This document shows positions 1-8,315 of a DNA stretch of 64,000 nt, one piece after another; the stretch's first letter is position 1; each line of letters begins with the position of its first letter. Position numbers and translations under genes: made by a program. The DNA is from Pediococcus cellicola (GTDB taxonomy: Bacteria > Bacillota > Bacilli > Lactobacillales > Lactobacillaceae), in NCBI RefSeq assembly GCF_001438655.1, contig NZ_JQBR01000003.1:62001-126000 (forward strand), given 5' to 3'. The notes under the pieces are model-generated. The model saw nothing but the letters and a program-made list of their open reading frames with translations, was not told where the DNA came from and did not search any database.

Positions 1-411
1 TGTCATTTGCTTTGTTTGTCCTTGATAAGACAGCGTGATGGTGGTTTTGCCAGCCTTTTTCCCTGCAACCAATCCATCCTGAGTCACAGTGGCCACATTG
101 ACGTTACTGGAAGACCAGACAGGTGTAGCGCCCTTAACGTTTGTCACGCTGCCCTTCAACTGATCACGACCACCAATAATCACCGTTGAACTACCTGTAA
201 GACTTAAGCGCGGTATGTCCGCAGCAGATGATTCAGATGATTGCTTATCTGCTGACGAATCAGCTGAACTCGAAGCACTACTAGAAGTCGAATGACTCGA
301 GGCAGATGAACTTGCTGCGTCGGTGGTTGAGGCTAGTGCCCGTCCCTGATATGTCCCAATTAACCCAACTAGCATTAATAATGTACTCAAACAAATTAAA
401 ATTCTTTTCAT
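1..411 (-). CDS. Secreted Big_2 (bacterial Ig-like) surface protein, C-terminus outside window
   Basis: An open reading frame on the minus strand begins at ATG 411 and runs 137 codons to the window edge without a stop. Residues 1-28 form a signal peptide (MKRILICLSTLLMLVGLIG, then AxA-like ALA). A low-complexity Ser/Ala/Asp linker follows (about residues 29-65). From about residue 70 the sequence matches a Big_2 immunoglobulin-like fold: a Leu-rich entry strand, VWSSSNVNVATV, then GLVAGKKAGKTTITLSYQG. Big_2 domains are common in exported adhesins and enzymes, so the final function depends on the missing part. It is transcribed divergently from the LysM gene. Family assignment is good; role is unknown. 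Confidence 0.75.
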   Translation of the reverse strand, partial: MKRILICLSTLLMLVGLIGTYQGRALASTTDAASSSASSHSTSSSASSSADSSADKQSSESSAADIPRLSLTGSSTVIIGGRDQLKGSVTNVKGATPVWSSSNVNVATVTQDGLVAGKKAGKTTITLSYQGQTKQMT

Positions 412-936
412 AGTCTCGTATATCCCCCATGAGATAATCATACCATTTATAAGTTATGACTTCATAATTTTTTAATAGCAATCTTCTATTATATGTATTT
501 GTGAAACTTTAAATCATTTAACAAGGCTTCCTTCTTCAATGCAAAGGATGCTTTTTTGATTTCATTTTAGTAACTTGTTTTCAAAAATAGCCGTTTTGTT
601 TCAAAATTGGTGTTTGAACACCTCTTGTTATTCGCCAAAAAGAAGGAAATTCTTCATTTTTGTCTCTAATATCACAAAATTTTACAATATCATTTTCTTG
701 GAACTTGTAATATTTTTTACATTGTTTCGGTCATAATCAGCGTTGTATGGGGATTTGTTTAAAATTCCGAGATTACAAATATTACAAAGATGACAAAAAA
801 GGCAAATATTGAAACATTTTGGAATCTGTTTTTAAAATTCGTGATACTATCGGGTAACAAGCATTCGCTATGATTGTTACTATTGATTAACCAATAGGCG
901 TTAATTAAAACTTGACAATAAATAGGAGTGTATATT
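412..936. other. Divergent intergenic region of about 525 bp with no gene seen
   Basis: AT-rich spacer between the Big_2 gene and the LysM gene; no reading frame with credible coding character was found. It holds an inverted repeat GGTGTT-TG-AACACC at 609-622, which with a two-base centre looks like a protein-binding site rather than an RNA hairpin. It also holds a run of related TGTAATA/TACAAAT words at about 705-795 and a promoter at 819-848. The length suggests long untranslated leaders for one or both surface-protein genes. Confidence 0.5.
819..848 (+). promoter_or_regulatory. Probable promoter of the LysM-Apf gene
   Basis: TTGGAA (819-824) and GATACT (843-848) are separated by 18 bp. 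Transcription would start near 855, giving a leader of about 80 nt before the TTG start codon. The assignment is by pattern only; other AT-rich hexamers are nearby. Confidence 0.4.
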
Positions 937-1518
937 TTGAAAAAATTCGCAACATTATTGACAACAGCTACAGCAGCCTTAGGTTTATTCTTTGCTGGCA
1001 CGGTTAGTGCTAATGCAAGCTCAACTTACACTGTAAAATCAGGTGATTCAGTTTGGGCCATTTCGCAAAAATACAACACAAGTATTAATAGCATCGAAAA
1101 AGCAAACAACATTAAAGGTCATTTAATTATCCCAGGCCAAAAATTAACAATTGGTAAGAAAGCAGCAACTGCAACACCAAAACCAATCAAAAAAACAGTT
1201 GCTAAAAAGGCAGCTAGCACACAAACCGCTACTACAACCAAAACAGCAAGTACAAGTTCAACAACTTCTACTTACACAGGTAGCAATTTGAAGAGCTACG
1301 TCTTAAGTCAGATGGAATCACGCACTGGTGTTTCTGCTTCAACTTGGAACACAATCATCACTCGTGAATCTAACTGGCAACCAACTGTTCGTAACAGTAC
1401 TAGTGGTGCTTATGGTTTGTTCCAAAATATGCACATTAGCAGTGGTTCCGTTGAAGAACAAGTAGATGCCGCAGTTAGTCTTTTCAACGCACAAGGCATG
1501 GCTGCTTGGGCACTTTAA
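937..1518 (+). CDS. LysM domain protein with Apf/transglycosylase-like C-terminus
   Basis: Exported cell-wall-associated protein of about 193 residues. The start chosen is TTG 937, because AGGAG at 924-928 lies 8 nt upstream; a GTG at 928 overlaps that site. Residues 1-27 are a signal peptide ending SANAS. Residues about 29-73 are one LysM domain (YTVKSGDSVWAISQKYN, then IPGQKLTIG), which binds peptidoglycan. A Thr/Ala/Lys linker follows. The C-terminal part (STWNTIITRESNWQP, SGAYGLFQNM, QGMAAW) matches the Apf-type/lysozyme-like domain of lactobacillus aggregation-promoting factors, with the Glu of RESNW in the usual catalytic position. It ends at AAWAL, slightly shorter than many relatives. 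It is monocistronic. Whether it cleaves glycan or is structural cannot be told. Confidence 0.85.
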   Translation: MKKFATLLTTATAALGLFFAGTVSANASSTYTVKSGDSVWAISQKYNTSINSIEKANNIKGHLIIPGQKLTIGKKAATATPKPIKKTVAKKAASTQTATTTKTASTSSTTSTYTGSNLKSYVLSQMESRTGVSASTWNTIITRESNWQPTVRNSTSGAYGLFQNMHISSGSVEEQVDAAVSLFNAQGMAAWAL

Positions 1519-1541
1519 TTTAAAATTCAACTTTCAGGATA

Positions 1542-1577
1542 AGAGCTGCAACGAATTATCGTTGTCGCTCTTTTTTT
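1542..1577 (+). terminator. Intrinsic terminator after the LysM-Apf gene
   Basis: Imperfect stem AGAGCTGCAACGA / TCGTTGTCGCTCT with loop ATTA, followed by seven T residues. Confidence 0.85.
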
Positions 1578-1616
1578 GTGTCGTCAATTAGTTCAACGGG
1601 CAGAGCTTCTTTTTCG

Positions 1617-1630
1617 GTTAGAACTCTAAC
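1617..1630. promoter_or_regulatory. Palindrome upstream of the flavin oxidoreductase operon
   Basis: GTTAGA-AC-TCTAAC is a perfect inverted repeat 58 bp upstream of the -35 box at 1688. It may be an operator; no cognate regulator is adjacent. Confidence 0.3.
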
Positions 1631-1687
1631 ATGTTTAAAAATGACTTTTTCCATGTAAAGTGGCGCTATTCATTTTTTTAACACTAT

Positions 1688-1715
1688 TTGCTTGCTTTTT
1701 TCGCTATACTATAAT
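1688..1715 (+). promoter_or_regulatory. Promoter of the LLM oxidoreductase operon
   Basis: TTGCTT (1688-1693), 16-bp spacer, consensus TATAAT (1710-1715). The leader to ATG 1772 is about 50 nt and carries GGAGG. Confidence 0.65.
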
Positions 1716-1771
1716 ATTCTTATTTCAACAACTTACAAAAAGTAAGTAAAATGAATGGAGGCGTAATCCTT

Positions 1772-2827
1772 ATGGTAGACGTAAACAAATTAGAATTCGG
1801 AATTGAAACTTTTGGTGACATTGTGGCCAATGAAGACGGCAGCCTCAAGTCTGCTGCTGAATCTATCCGCCAAATCATACACGAAGGCGAAATCGCAGAT
1901 AAGTATGGCATCAATGTCATCGGCGTTGGCGAACATCACCGCCCTGACTATAGTGTTTCCAGCCCAGAAACTGTTCTGGCTGCCATTGCTTCAGTAACCA
2001 AACAAATTAAATTAGCTACCGCCGTCACTGTATTAAGCTCTGACGATCCCGTCCGCGTTTATGAACGCTTCGCTACTCTTGACGGCCTGTCAAATGGCCG
2101 TGCACAAGTTATGCTGGGTCGTGGTTCCTTCACAGAATCATTTCCTCTATTTGGATACGATCTTACCGATTACGACGACCTCTTCAACGAAAAGCTGAGT
2201 CTCTATGACATGCTGCGTACTGAAAAGGCGGTTACCTGGTCCGGTAAATTTCGCCCTAGCCTAAAAAATCAAGAAGTTTACCCCAAAACTGAAAATGGCG
2301 AGTTAGAAACCTATATTGGAATCGGGGGTTCCCCAGAGTCAATTATCCGTGCCGTTCGTTTTGGATATAAGGTCATCATTGCCATCATCGGTGGGCAAGC
2401 GGATCGCTTCAAGCCATATATCGACTTATACCACAAAGCAGCGAAACAGCTTAATATGCCGGAATATCCAATTGCGGTTCATTCCCATGGATTTATTGCG
2501 GATAACGAAGACGAAGCACTTGAAGTTGCGTTTAAAAACATCAAAGCTAACTTTGACCGCATTGGTTTAACCCGCGGCTGGGCACCGATGAGTCGTGAAC
2601 AATTCGACCATGAAACACAGGTTGGTTCTTTCTATGTCGGTACGCCTGAAGTTGTGGCAAACCGAATTGCACGTACAATTGATCTGCTGGACTTAGGCCG
2701 GTTTGACCTCGTCTATGGTGCCGGTAACCAAACAGCTGCCCAACGTGAACGTATGATTGAACTTTACGCAACTAAGGTCATCCCCCGCGTCAAAGAAATT
2801 TTGAAGGCAAAGGAGGCCGCAAAATAA
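1772..2827 (+). CDS. LLM-class (luciferase-like) flavin-dependent oxidoreductase
   Basis: A 351-residue protein of the bacterial luciferase-like monooxygenase family, which uses FMNH2 or F420-type cofactors in a TIM barrel. The ATG at 1772 is preferred because GGAGG (1757-1761) sits 10 nt upstream; the earlier in-frame ATG at 1751 overlaps that site. Seen motifs: GIETFGD at the first strand, GVGEHHRPDY, LATAVTVLSSDDPVRVYERFATLDGLS split over a short stretch, GRAQVMLGRGSF, IGIGGSPES. The length is normal and the domain complete. The substrate is unknown. Its stop overlaps the next gene's start (TAATG), so the two are translationally coupled and probably act together. Confidence 0.85.
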   Translation: MVDVNKLEFGIETFGDIVANEDGSLKSAAESIRQIIHEGEIADKYGINVIGVGEHHRPDYSVSSPETVLAAIASVTKQIKLATAVTVLSSDDPVRVYERFATLDGLSNGRAQVMLGRGSFTESFPLFGYDLTDYDDLFNEKLSLYDMLRTEKAVTWSGKFRPSLKNQEVYPKTENGELETYIGIGGSPESIIRAVRFGYKVIIAIIGGQADRFKPYIDLYHKAAKQLNMPEYPIAVHSHGFIADNEDEALEVAFKNIKANFDRIGLTRGWAPMSREQFDHETQVGSFYVGTPEVVANRIARTIDLLDLGRFDLVYGAGNQTAAQRERMIELYATKVIPRVKEILKAKEAAK

Positions 2828-3504
2828 TGACCATCAAACGTGTTGGCATTCTTGGCGCCGGAAAAGTTGGAATTGTGCTAGCCGGTTTGGCTTTAGACGC
2901 TGGCTATGAAGTCCGAATTTCTGGCTCAGGAACCGTTAAAAAAATCGACCTTATCATTAAGACGCTCGTTCCTGGAGCGATTGCTTCAGAAAATCGTGAC
3001 GTTGTGGAAAACAGCGACATTATTTTGTTAGCAATCCCCCTGAGTCGTTACAAAAACATTGATCCACAATTATTAAAGGGTAAGTTAGTTATCGACGCCA
3101 TGAATTATTGGTGGGAAACTGATGGCATTCGTGAAGAGGTCTTAGAACCCGATTCCACTTCCAGTGAACAAGTCCAGGCTTACTTCAAGGACACGACCAT
3201 TGTGAAAGCTTTCAATCATATGGGTTACCATAACTTACAAGAAGATGCCCGTCCAAAAGGCAATCCAAAGCGCAAAGCTTTATTTGTCACCGGTGACGAT
3301 CATAAAGCTGTGGATGAAGTCGCTCACTTTGTTGATACCATGGGGTTTGATCAGGTTGTTCATTACAACCTGGCTGATGGCATTATGACTGAACCTGGCA
3401 GTCCTTTATTCGGGGCAAGTTTAAAGTACGATGAATTGAAACACATTATCGATCATTTCAATGAAACTGAATTTGGTAAACAAGTGGCAGCTTCTCAAAA
3501 ATAA
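2827..3504 (+). CDS. NAD(P)-binding oxidoreductase of the F420-dependent reductase-like family
   Basis: A 225-residue Rossmann protein with GILGAGKVGIVLAGLALDAG at residues 7-26 (GxGxxG), followed by VRISGSG. Later motifs IILLAIPLSRY, KLVIDAMNYW and IVKAFNHMGY match the family of NADP oxidoreductases that includes archaeal F420:NADP reductases; lactobacilli do not make F420, so a plain NADPH role is likelier. It overlaps the upstream LLM oxidoreductase by one base and could supply reduced cofactor or process a shared substrate. This pairing is inference. A strong terminator follows, closing a two-gene operon. Confidence 0.8.
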   Translation: MTIKRVGILGAGKVGIVLAGLALDAGYEVRISGSGTVKKIDLIIKTLVPGAIASENRDVVENSDIILLAIPLSRYKNIDPQLLKGKLVIDAMNYWWETDGIREEVLEPDSTSSEQVQAYFKDTTIVKAFNHMGYHNLQEDARPKGNPKRKALFVTGDDHKAVDEVAHFVDTMGFDQVVHYNLADGIMTEPGSPLFGASLKYDELKHIIDHFNETEFGKQVAASQK

Positions 3505-3514
3505 ATTAATTACC

Positions 3515-3560
3515 AAAACACTATCTGAAGTGCAACAAAATTTCAGGTAGTGTTTTTTAT
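3515..3560 (+). terminator. Intrinsic terminator after the oxidoreductase operon
   Basis: Stem AACACTATCTGAA / TTTCAGGTAGTGTT with a loop rich in A, followed by a T tract. Confidence 0.85.
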
Positions 3561-3562
3561 TA

Positions 3563-3890
3563 TCAGATAATACCTAAGTGACTTAAATATTGTCGAAAAG
3601 AACAATATGCCGTTGCCATTGTTTCGCACCTCAGTGTCATTTCGGCTAATCTTATAGCAAGCACATGCATTTGAAGCCAGTATGTTGAAATGACAGGCGC
3701 TAATTCACTAACTGTCTTTACGTAATTTTCTGCAGATTGTTTTGTATCTAGTAGTGCTATACCTTCTTAATAACATCTCTCAACACTGGGGTTCTTTTTA
3801 ATGCTCCAGCGATCCCTTCAGGAGTCCTTATAGCTCCGTTACCCCTACATAAAACGACCCACGCACTCTTTAATTAAAATCAGCTAGGTT
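3563..3890 (-). pseudogene. Possible frameshifted gene remnant, unidentified
   Basis: Within the roughly 450-bp gap before padR, the minus strand has two protein-like segments in different frames. The upstream one (about 3770-3890) reads GNGAIRTPEGIAGALKRTPV then stops; the downstream one (3563 to about 3765) reads on through SAENYVKTVSELAPVISTYW to a TGA at 3563-3565. One base change near 3765 would join them into roughly 100 residues. No start codon or ribosome site is evident upstream. I do not recognise the product. It may be a decayed gene or a chance open stretch. Confidence 0.3.
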
Positions 3891-3892
3891 GC

Positions 3893-3946
3893 TTTACAAC
3901 TTAGTTACGGTCTGCTACAATAACTATGTAGTAAAACTATCTAGTT
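3893..3946 (+). promoter_or_regulatory. padR promoter with two tandem operator palindromes
   Basis: TTTACA (3893-3898), 17-bp spacer, TACAAT (3916-3921). Immediately downstream are two copies of one palindrome: AACTA-TG-TAGTA at 3922-3933 and AACTA-TC-TAGTT at 3935-3946, 13 bp apart. They cover the transcription start. PadR regulators commonly repress their own promoters through such dyads, so autoregulation is likely. Confidence 0.65.
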
Positions 3947-3958
3947 GGAAGTGAACGT

Positions 3959-4291
3959 ATGAAACAAACACAACTCATTAAAGGCGTGCTAGAAGGCTGT
4001 GTCTTGGCGATTACCGCTCAAGGTGAAATTTATGGCTATGAACTAATTCAAGCTTTACACCAAAATGGCTTCACCACAATTGTAGGGGGCACACTTTATC
4101 CACTTTTGATAAAGCTCGAAAAAAATGGTGATCTTCAGAGTATTGTAAAGCCCTCTGCAGATGGCCCTGATCGAAAATATTATGTGATTACAACTCAAGG
4201 TATTCGCACACTCCATACATTTAATCAGCAGTGGTTTCAATTGAAAAATCATGTCGACAAAATTTTAAAAAAGGCGGATGACAACCTATGA
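3959..4291 (+). CDS. PadR family transcriptional regulator
   Basis: A 110-residue winged-helix protein. Key PadR features are present: LLEGCVLAI-like first helix (here KGVLEGCVLAI), YGYELIQAL in the recognition region, GGTLYPLLIKLEKNGDL, and the wing GPDRKYYVITTQG. The ATG at 3959 follows GGAAGTGA. The next gene starts inside the stop (ATGA overlap), the usual PadR plus DUF1129/DUF1700 membrane-protein pairing. Two dyads at the transcription start suggest self-repression. The ligand or stress sensed is unknown. Confidence 0.9.
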   Translation: MKQTQLIKGVLEGCVLAITAQGEIYGYELIQALHQNGFTTIVGGTLYPLLIKLEKNGDLQSIVKPSADGPDRKYYVITTQGIRTLHTFNQQWFQLKNHVDKILKKADDNL

Positions 4292-4968
4292 AAAAGGCCA
4301 ACCAGTATCAACATGAAATTAATCAACTAAAAAAACAGCTTCATAAGTCTGACTTGGTCTATTTCGAAAAATTACAAACCTATATTCTAAGTCAGAATGT
4401 CTTTTATAATGAAGAAACTATTAATCTACAATTATTGAGTATGCTACAAGATCTCATTGATGCCGAAAAAGAGCATTCAGATGCCATCAATTTATTTGGT
4501 AAGGATCCTCAAACAATGGCCAACGAAATTTTGTCTGAGTTACCAAGTCCCAAAGTTCGCGATCGGCTTTCAATGAGTTCGTTAATCATTATTATGAGTT
4601 GGTTTTTCCTCTTACTCAGTAGTAATCACACCTCAGTAGGCATGGAATTAAACTTACTAGCTTTTATTTTGGTTCCTTTATTAGAACTCATCGCAATCCA
4701 ATTGGTTTTCAGAATTTTACATAAATCAATCTATTCAAAGAATCCCAGCCGACGACAAGCTCTGCTGCCTAAATTAGCAGTCGGTTTCATCTTTTTATTT
4801 TGTGTAGGTATCATTCTCTTGATCAATAATCTTTTCTCAATCGGACCTATTTTTGTTTTGCCATCGCCGTGGAATTTGTTCATACTAGGATTCATCTTGA
4901 TTGCAACACTTTGTTATTTCTTTTATACTCTTGCTAGCCAGCACTATTCTCGAAACCAACGGTCTTAA
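4288..4968 (+). CDS. DUF1129-type membrane protein paired with PadR
   Basis: A 226-residue protein with a cytosolic helical N-terminal half (residues 1-95, with LFGKDPQTMANEILSELP) and four likely membrane segments in residues about 98-220. This arrangement matches the DUF1129 family of Lactobacillales. It overlaps padR by four bases, so it is translationally coupled and most likely the main target of that regulator. Families of this kind are thought to act in envelope stress or as regulator partners; no biochemical function is known to me. A shared bidirectional terminator separates it from gpmA. Confidence 0.75.
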   Translation: MKKANQYQHEINQLKKQLHKSDLVYFEKLQTYILSQNVFYNEETINLQLLSMLQDLIDAEKEHSDAINLFGKDPQTMANEILSELPSPKVRDRLSMSSLIIIMSWFFLLLSSNHTSVGMELNLLAFILVPLLELIAIQLVFRILHKSIYSKNPSRRQALLPKLAVGFIFLFCVGIILLINNLFSIGPIFVLPSPWNLFILGFILIATLCYFFYTLASQHYSRNQRS

Positions 4969-4986
4969 TTTGAAAAATTCGTAAAC

Positions 4987-5023
4987 AAAAAGAGGTAGGA
5001 AAATAATTTTCCCTACCTCTTTT
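4987..5023. terminator. Bidirectional terminator between the padR operon and gpmA
   Basis: Perfect stem AAAAGAGGTAGGAAAA / TTTTCCCTACCTCTTTT with a short AT loop; A and T tracts on the two sides allow it to work for both converging transcripts. Confidence 0.85.
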
Positions 5024-5038
5024 ACGACTTGCTATAAA

Positions 5039-5728
5039 TTAGTCAAGCTTTGTTTTATTTTGAACTTCAAGTTTGTCGTTGAAGTCATAAACAACTGGTT
5101 CGCCAGTTGCCATTTCAAGATTCATAATATCTTCGTCTGAAATGTTTTCGATGTACTTGCTCAAAGCACGTAATGAGTTACCATGTGCGGCAATAATTAC
5201 ATTCTTGCCATCTAATAACTTAGGTGCAATTTCATCTTCCCAGAAAGGAATGACACGTTCCAAAGTAACTTTAAGGTTTTCGCCACCAGGAATCATCCGT
5301 GGATCTAAGTTAGCGTAACGACGGTCGTTAGCTGCTGAACCTTCTGCATCTGCATCCAACAATGGAGGCAACACATCGTATGAACGACGCCAAATATGAA
5401 CTTGTTCGTCGCCCCATTTTTCAGCTGCTTTAGCCTTGTTCTTACCTTGTAATGCACCATAGTGACGTTCGTTCAAGCGCCATGTCTTAACTTCTGGAAT
5501 CCAAAGTTGGTCGGATTCTTCCAAAGCATAGTGCAAAGTTTTGATTGCACGAGTTAATACTGAAGTGAAAGCATAATCAAATTCAATGCCAGCTTCTTTG
5601 ATTAACTTACCAGCGTTCTTAGCTTGTTCAACACCCTTTTCGCTTAAGTCAACGTCGACCCAGCCAGTAAATTGGTTAGACAAGTTCCATTCACTTTGAC
5701 CATGACGGATTAATACTAGTTTTGCCAT
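5039..5728 (-). CDS. gpmA: 2,3-bisphosphoglycerate-dependent phosphoglycerate mutase
   Basis: Glycolytic enzyme interconverting 3- and 2-phosphoglycerate in the cytosol. The 229-residue length is typical for the cofactor-dependent form. Active-site features are intact: [10 protein letters not shown] with R8 and phosphorylated H9, the LNERHYG motif with E87, RRSYDVLPP, and [10 protein letters not shown] with H182. The start ATG at 5728 has AAGAGG upstream. It stands alone, between a bidirectional terminator and a membrane-anchored protein gene, and is probably constitutively expressed. Confidence 0.97.
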   Translation of the reverse strand: MAKLVLIRHGQSEWNLSNQFTGWVDVDLSEKGVEQAKNAGKLIKEAGIEFDYAFTSVLTRAIKTLHYALEESDQLWIPEVKTWRLNERHYGALQGKNKAKAAEKWGDEQVHIWRRSYDVLPPLLDADAEGSAANDRRYANLDPRMIPGGENLKVTLERVIPFWEDEIAPKLLDGKNVIIAAHGNSLRALSKYIENISDEDIMNLEMATGEPVVYDFNDKLEVQNKTKLD

Positions 5729-5835
5729 AATGTAAGAAAACCTCTTTCTTTTTTAAGTTTACAGTAACCATTTTACACTAAAACCAAATAATTTGCAGGC
5801 GGAATTCGCACCTGTGACAAACTTAACACTTTCTT

Positions 5836-6768
5836 CTATTGTTGAAGCGCTTCACTCACCGAAATGCCCTTTTGCGCAGCTTCTTTAATCAAATTACGGA
5901 CATCTTGATCACTCAACTGACCCGACTTATTTCCCAATTGCTGACGAGCCTGATTAATCTGATCTTGGCTAATGACCTTTCCATTGAGTTCTGTATCTTT
6001 CTTAGTAACTGTAAACTCATTTGAACCAGAATAATTATTAGCTGCTTGCTGTTCTGAAGAACTCAAATTTGGTTCTGGTAAACTTGAAACGCCACTATTG
6101 GGATTATTATTTTGTGTTTGGTTTTGCTGCGAATTGTTATTTGCAGAGCTTTGTGATGCGTTATCGTTCGTTGACCCTGGCATGACAACTTGTGATAGAC
6201 CAGTTTTGTTGCTTTTTTGCAATTGTTTAGCAGATTTCCATAAATCCGTGTAATAACCCTTTTTGAACGTCTTATCATTAAACAAGCGATCTAATTGTTC
6301 ATTAGACACGCTAAACTCCTGTGCCACATTTAATTCACGCGCATATTTCAAAATTTTGTTATATTTAGTTCTATTTTTTTGAACCTGATTAATTTCTTTA
6401 ATTTTTTGGTGCGCACGTGTATTCAGCGTTTGCGACCCATCATGAATTTTGTAGACTTGCGCAAACGTCTTTTTAGAAGTTGCAAAGTGATGTTTCTCAA
6501 GTTGAGACATCGCGTTCACAAAAATCTTGGTTTGTTTCAACCGATGTGTCGCAATTTTATCGTTATTTCGTCGCGTCAAAGCATCCTGGAAATAATTCTC
6601 TGCAGCTGTATAATTGTTGTCTTTAATGGCAGCTTCAGCATTTGTCATCTCCAGATGGTACTGTTTTTCAATTGATTGGTGTCGGGAAAAAGCGTAGCCC
6701 CCAACTAATAAAATCACCACAAGTGTTGCAATTACCCATGTCCATCTTTTCAAACGTGCCACCCCCAA
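5836..6768 (-). CDS. Membrane-anchored protein with helical repeat region, unknown function
   Basis: About 310 residues. One N-terminal membrane segment (residues about 9-27, WVIATLVVILLVGGYAF) precedes an extracellular helical region with TPR-like character (AEAAIKDNNYTAAENYFQDA), then a Gln/Asn/Ser-rich linker (about 200-245) and a C-terminal helix-rich tail ending VSEALQQ. The start is uncertain: the coordinate given is the longest frame; GTG at 6762 or TTG at 6750 behind GGGGGTGG is more likely. Such proteins are common in lactobacilli but I do not know a function. It stands between gpmA and the divergent cfa gene. Confidence 0.7.
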   Translation of the reverse strand: MGVARLKRWTWVIATLVVILLVGGYAFSRHQSIEKQYHLEMTNAEAAIKDNNYTAAENYFQDALTRRNNDKIATHRLKQTKIFVNAMSQLEKHHFATSKKTFAQVYKIHDGSQTLNTRAHQKIKEINQVQKNRTKYNKILKYARELNVAQEFSVSNEQLDRLFNDKTFKKGYYTDLWKSAKQLQKSNKTGLSQVVMPGSTNDNASQSSANNNSQQNQTQNNNPNSGVSSLPEPNLSSSEQQAANNYSGSNEFTVTKKDTELNGKVISQDQINQARQQLGNKSGQLSDQDVRNLIKEAAQKGISVSEALQQ

Positions 6769-6936
6769 ATCTATCGGCCATTGAATGCCAACATATAAAA
6801 TAATTATAGCATGTTCTTGGTTTTAAAATCGCTTTCTTGTTTCTTAATTGAACTTAAGATTCGAAAAATGAAAACGAGGAGCGTATAATAATCATGTTTA
6901 ATCTTGAATTTTAGTAAGAGGAAAGGATTCGAATCG

Positions 6937-8115
6937 ATGTTAGAGAAGAAATTTTACAAAACATTTTTTAAGCACTCCTTCAATATCCCGATCAAAGTTA
7001 ATTTTTGGGATGGCAGTTCTGCGGTATATGGAGATGGTACCCCAGAAGTAACTGTGACCTTGAAAGAGGCTATTCCCGTCAAACAATTGCTCAATAACGC
7101 ATCCATTGCTTTGGGAGAAGGCTACATGGACGGCAAAATTGAAATTGATGGTAGTATCCAGAAGTTATTAACTTCAGCATACGAAACAGCTGGTAGTTTT
7201 TTCCATAACAAAAAATTTATCCACTTTCTTCCGAAGCAAAAACACGATGAAAAAGAAAGCAAATCCGATGTCCAAGATCATTACGATATTGGTAACAACT
7301 TTTATAAATTATGGTTGGATCCAACCATGACTTATTCATGTGCTTACTTTGAAAAAGATACAGATGACCTTGAAACGGCACAAATTAATAAAGTTCATCA
7401 TATCTTAAACAAATTAAACCCACAGCCAAGACGAACCCTATTAGACATTGGTTGCGGTTGGGGAACCTTAATGCTAACGGCCGCTAAAGAATACGATTTA
7501 CGTGTCGTTGGTGTAACCCTTTCTCAAGAACAGTATAATTTCGTCAACAAACGCATCAAAGACGAAGGATTGGAAAATGTGGCCGAAGTTCGTTTACAAG
7601 ATTATCGTGAAATCAAAGACGAGCAATTTGATTATATTACGAGTGTCGGCATGTTTGAACACGTGGGTAAGGAAAATCTTCAGACTTACTTCAAATGTGT
7701 GGCTGACTACCTGAAAAATGATGGCGTTGCTTTGATCCACGGTATCACGCGTCAACAAGGTGGTGCCAATAATGGGTGGTTGAATAAATGGATCTTCCCA
7801 GGTGGCTATGTTCCAGGTTTGGAAGAGAACATTCATCACATCATTGAAAATGACTTACAGATCGATGACTTAGAACCTTTACGTCGTCATTATCAAAAAA
7901 CGACTGAAATTTGGGATAAGAATTTTAATGCTCATCGTGAAGAAGTCAAAGAAATGTTTGACGAACGCTTTGTCAGAATGTGGGACTTGTATTTACAAGC
8001 TTGTTCAGCATCATTTGAGTCAGGTAATATTGATGTAATCCAGTATCTTTTAACTAAAGGTGCCGGTGCCACCAGCAATGTATTGCCAATGACAAGAGCA
8101 TATATGTACAAATAA
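6937..8115 (+). CDS. cfa: Cyclopropane-fatty-acyl-phospholipid synthase
   Basis: Transfers a methylene group from S-adenosylmethionine to unsaturated acyl chains of membrane phospholipids, an acid and stationary-phase adaptation in lactic acid bacteria. The 392-residue protein has [18 protein letters not shown], the SAM loop [13 protein letters not shown] at about 168-180, GVTLSQEQ, and [10 protein letters not shown], all typical of Cfa. ATG 6937 is used because AGAGGAAAGGA ends 9 nt before it; an upstream TTG frame extension lacks such a site. It is monocistronic with its own terminator. Confidence 0.95.
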   Translation: MLEKKFYKTFFKHSFNIPIKVNFWDGSSAVYGDGTPEVTVTLKEAIPVKQLLNNASIALGEGYMDGKIEIDGSIQKLLTSAYETAGSFFHNKKFIHFLPKQKHDEKESKSDVQDHYDIGNNFYKLWLDPTMTYSCAYFEKDTDDLETAQINKVHHILNKLNPQPRRTLLDIGCGWGTLMLTAAKEYDLRVVGVTLSQEQYNFVNKRIKDEGLENVAEVRLQDYREIKDEQFDYITSVGMFEHVGKENLQTYFKCVADYLKNDGVALIHGITRQQGGANNGWLNKWIFPGGYVPGLEENIHHIIENDLQIDDLEPLRRHYQKTTEIWDKNFNAHREEVKEMFDERFVRMWDLYLQACSASFESGNIDVIQYLLTKGAGATSNVLPMTRAYMYK

Positions 8116-8127
8116 AGTTAATGTATT

Positions 8128-8184
8128 CAAAAATAGAAACATACCGGTAGCAGATTTTGCCATTCGGTATGCTTCTATTTTTTT
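8128..8184 (+). terminator. Terminator after cfa
   Basis: Stem AAATAGAAACATACC / GGTATGCTTCTATTT with a long loop, followed by T residues. Confidence 0.8.
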
Positions 8185-8230
8185 GCACTAGTTCTCGAAA
8201 CGAGTTTCTTCAAAATCAAAAACGTTTCAA

Positions 8231-8272
8231 CAAAAAAAGCAGAATCAGAAGTCACGCAACTTCTCATTCTGC
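8231..8272 (-). terminator. Terminator of the giant adhesin gene
   Basis: On the minus strand, GCAGAATGAGAAGT / ACTTCTGATTCTGC with a six-base loop followed by a T7 run (A7 at 8232-8238 on the plus strand). Confidence 0.85.
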
Positions 8273-8315
8273 TCAAACTGTTTATAAACAAAGTTCCTAA
8301 ACAATCATTGTGATT

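Noticed and set aside
705-800. WalR-type binding site in the intergenic region before the LysM gene
   Set aside because: TGTAAT words occur, but their 9-bp spacing does not fit the 11-bp period of the WalR consensus.
3563-3890. Insertion sequence remnant
   Set aside because: No terminal inverted repeats, target duplication or transposase motif could be seen.
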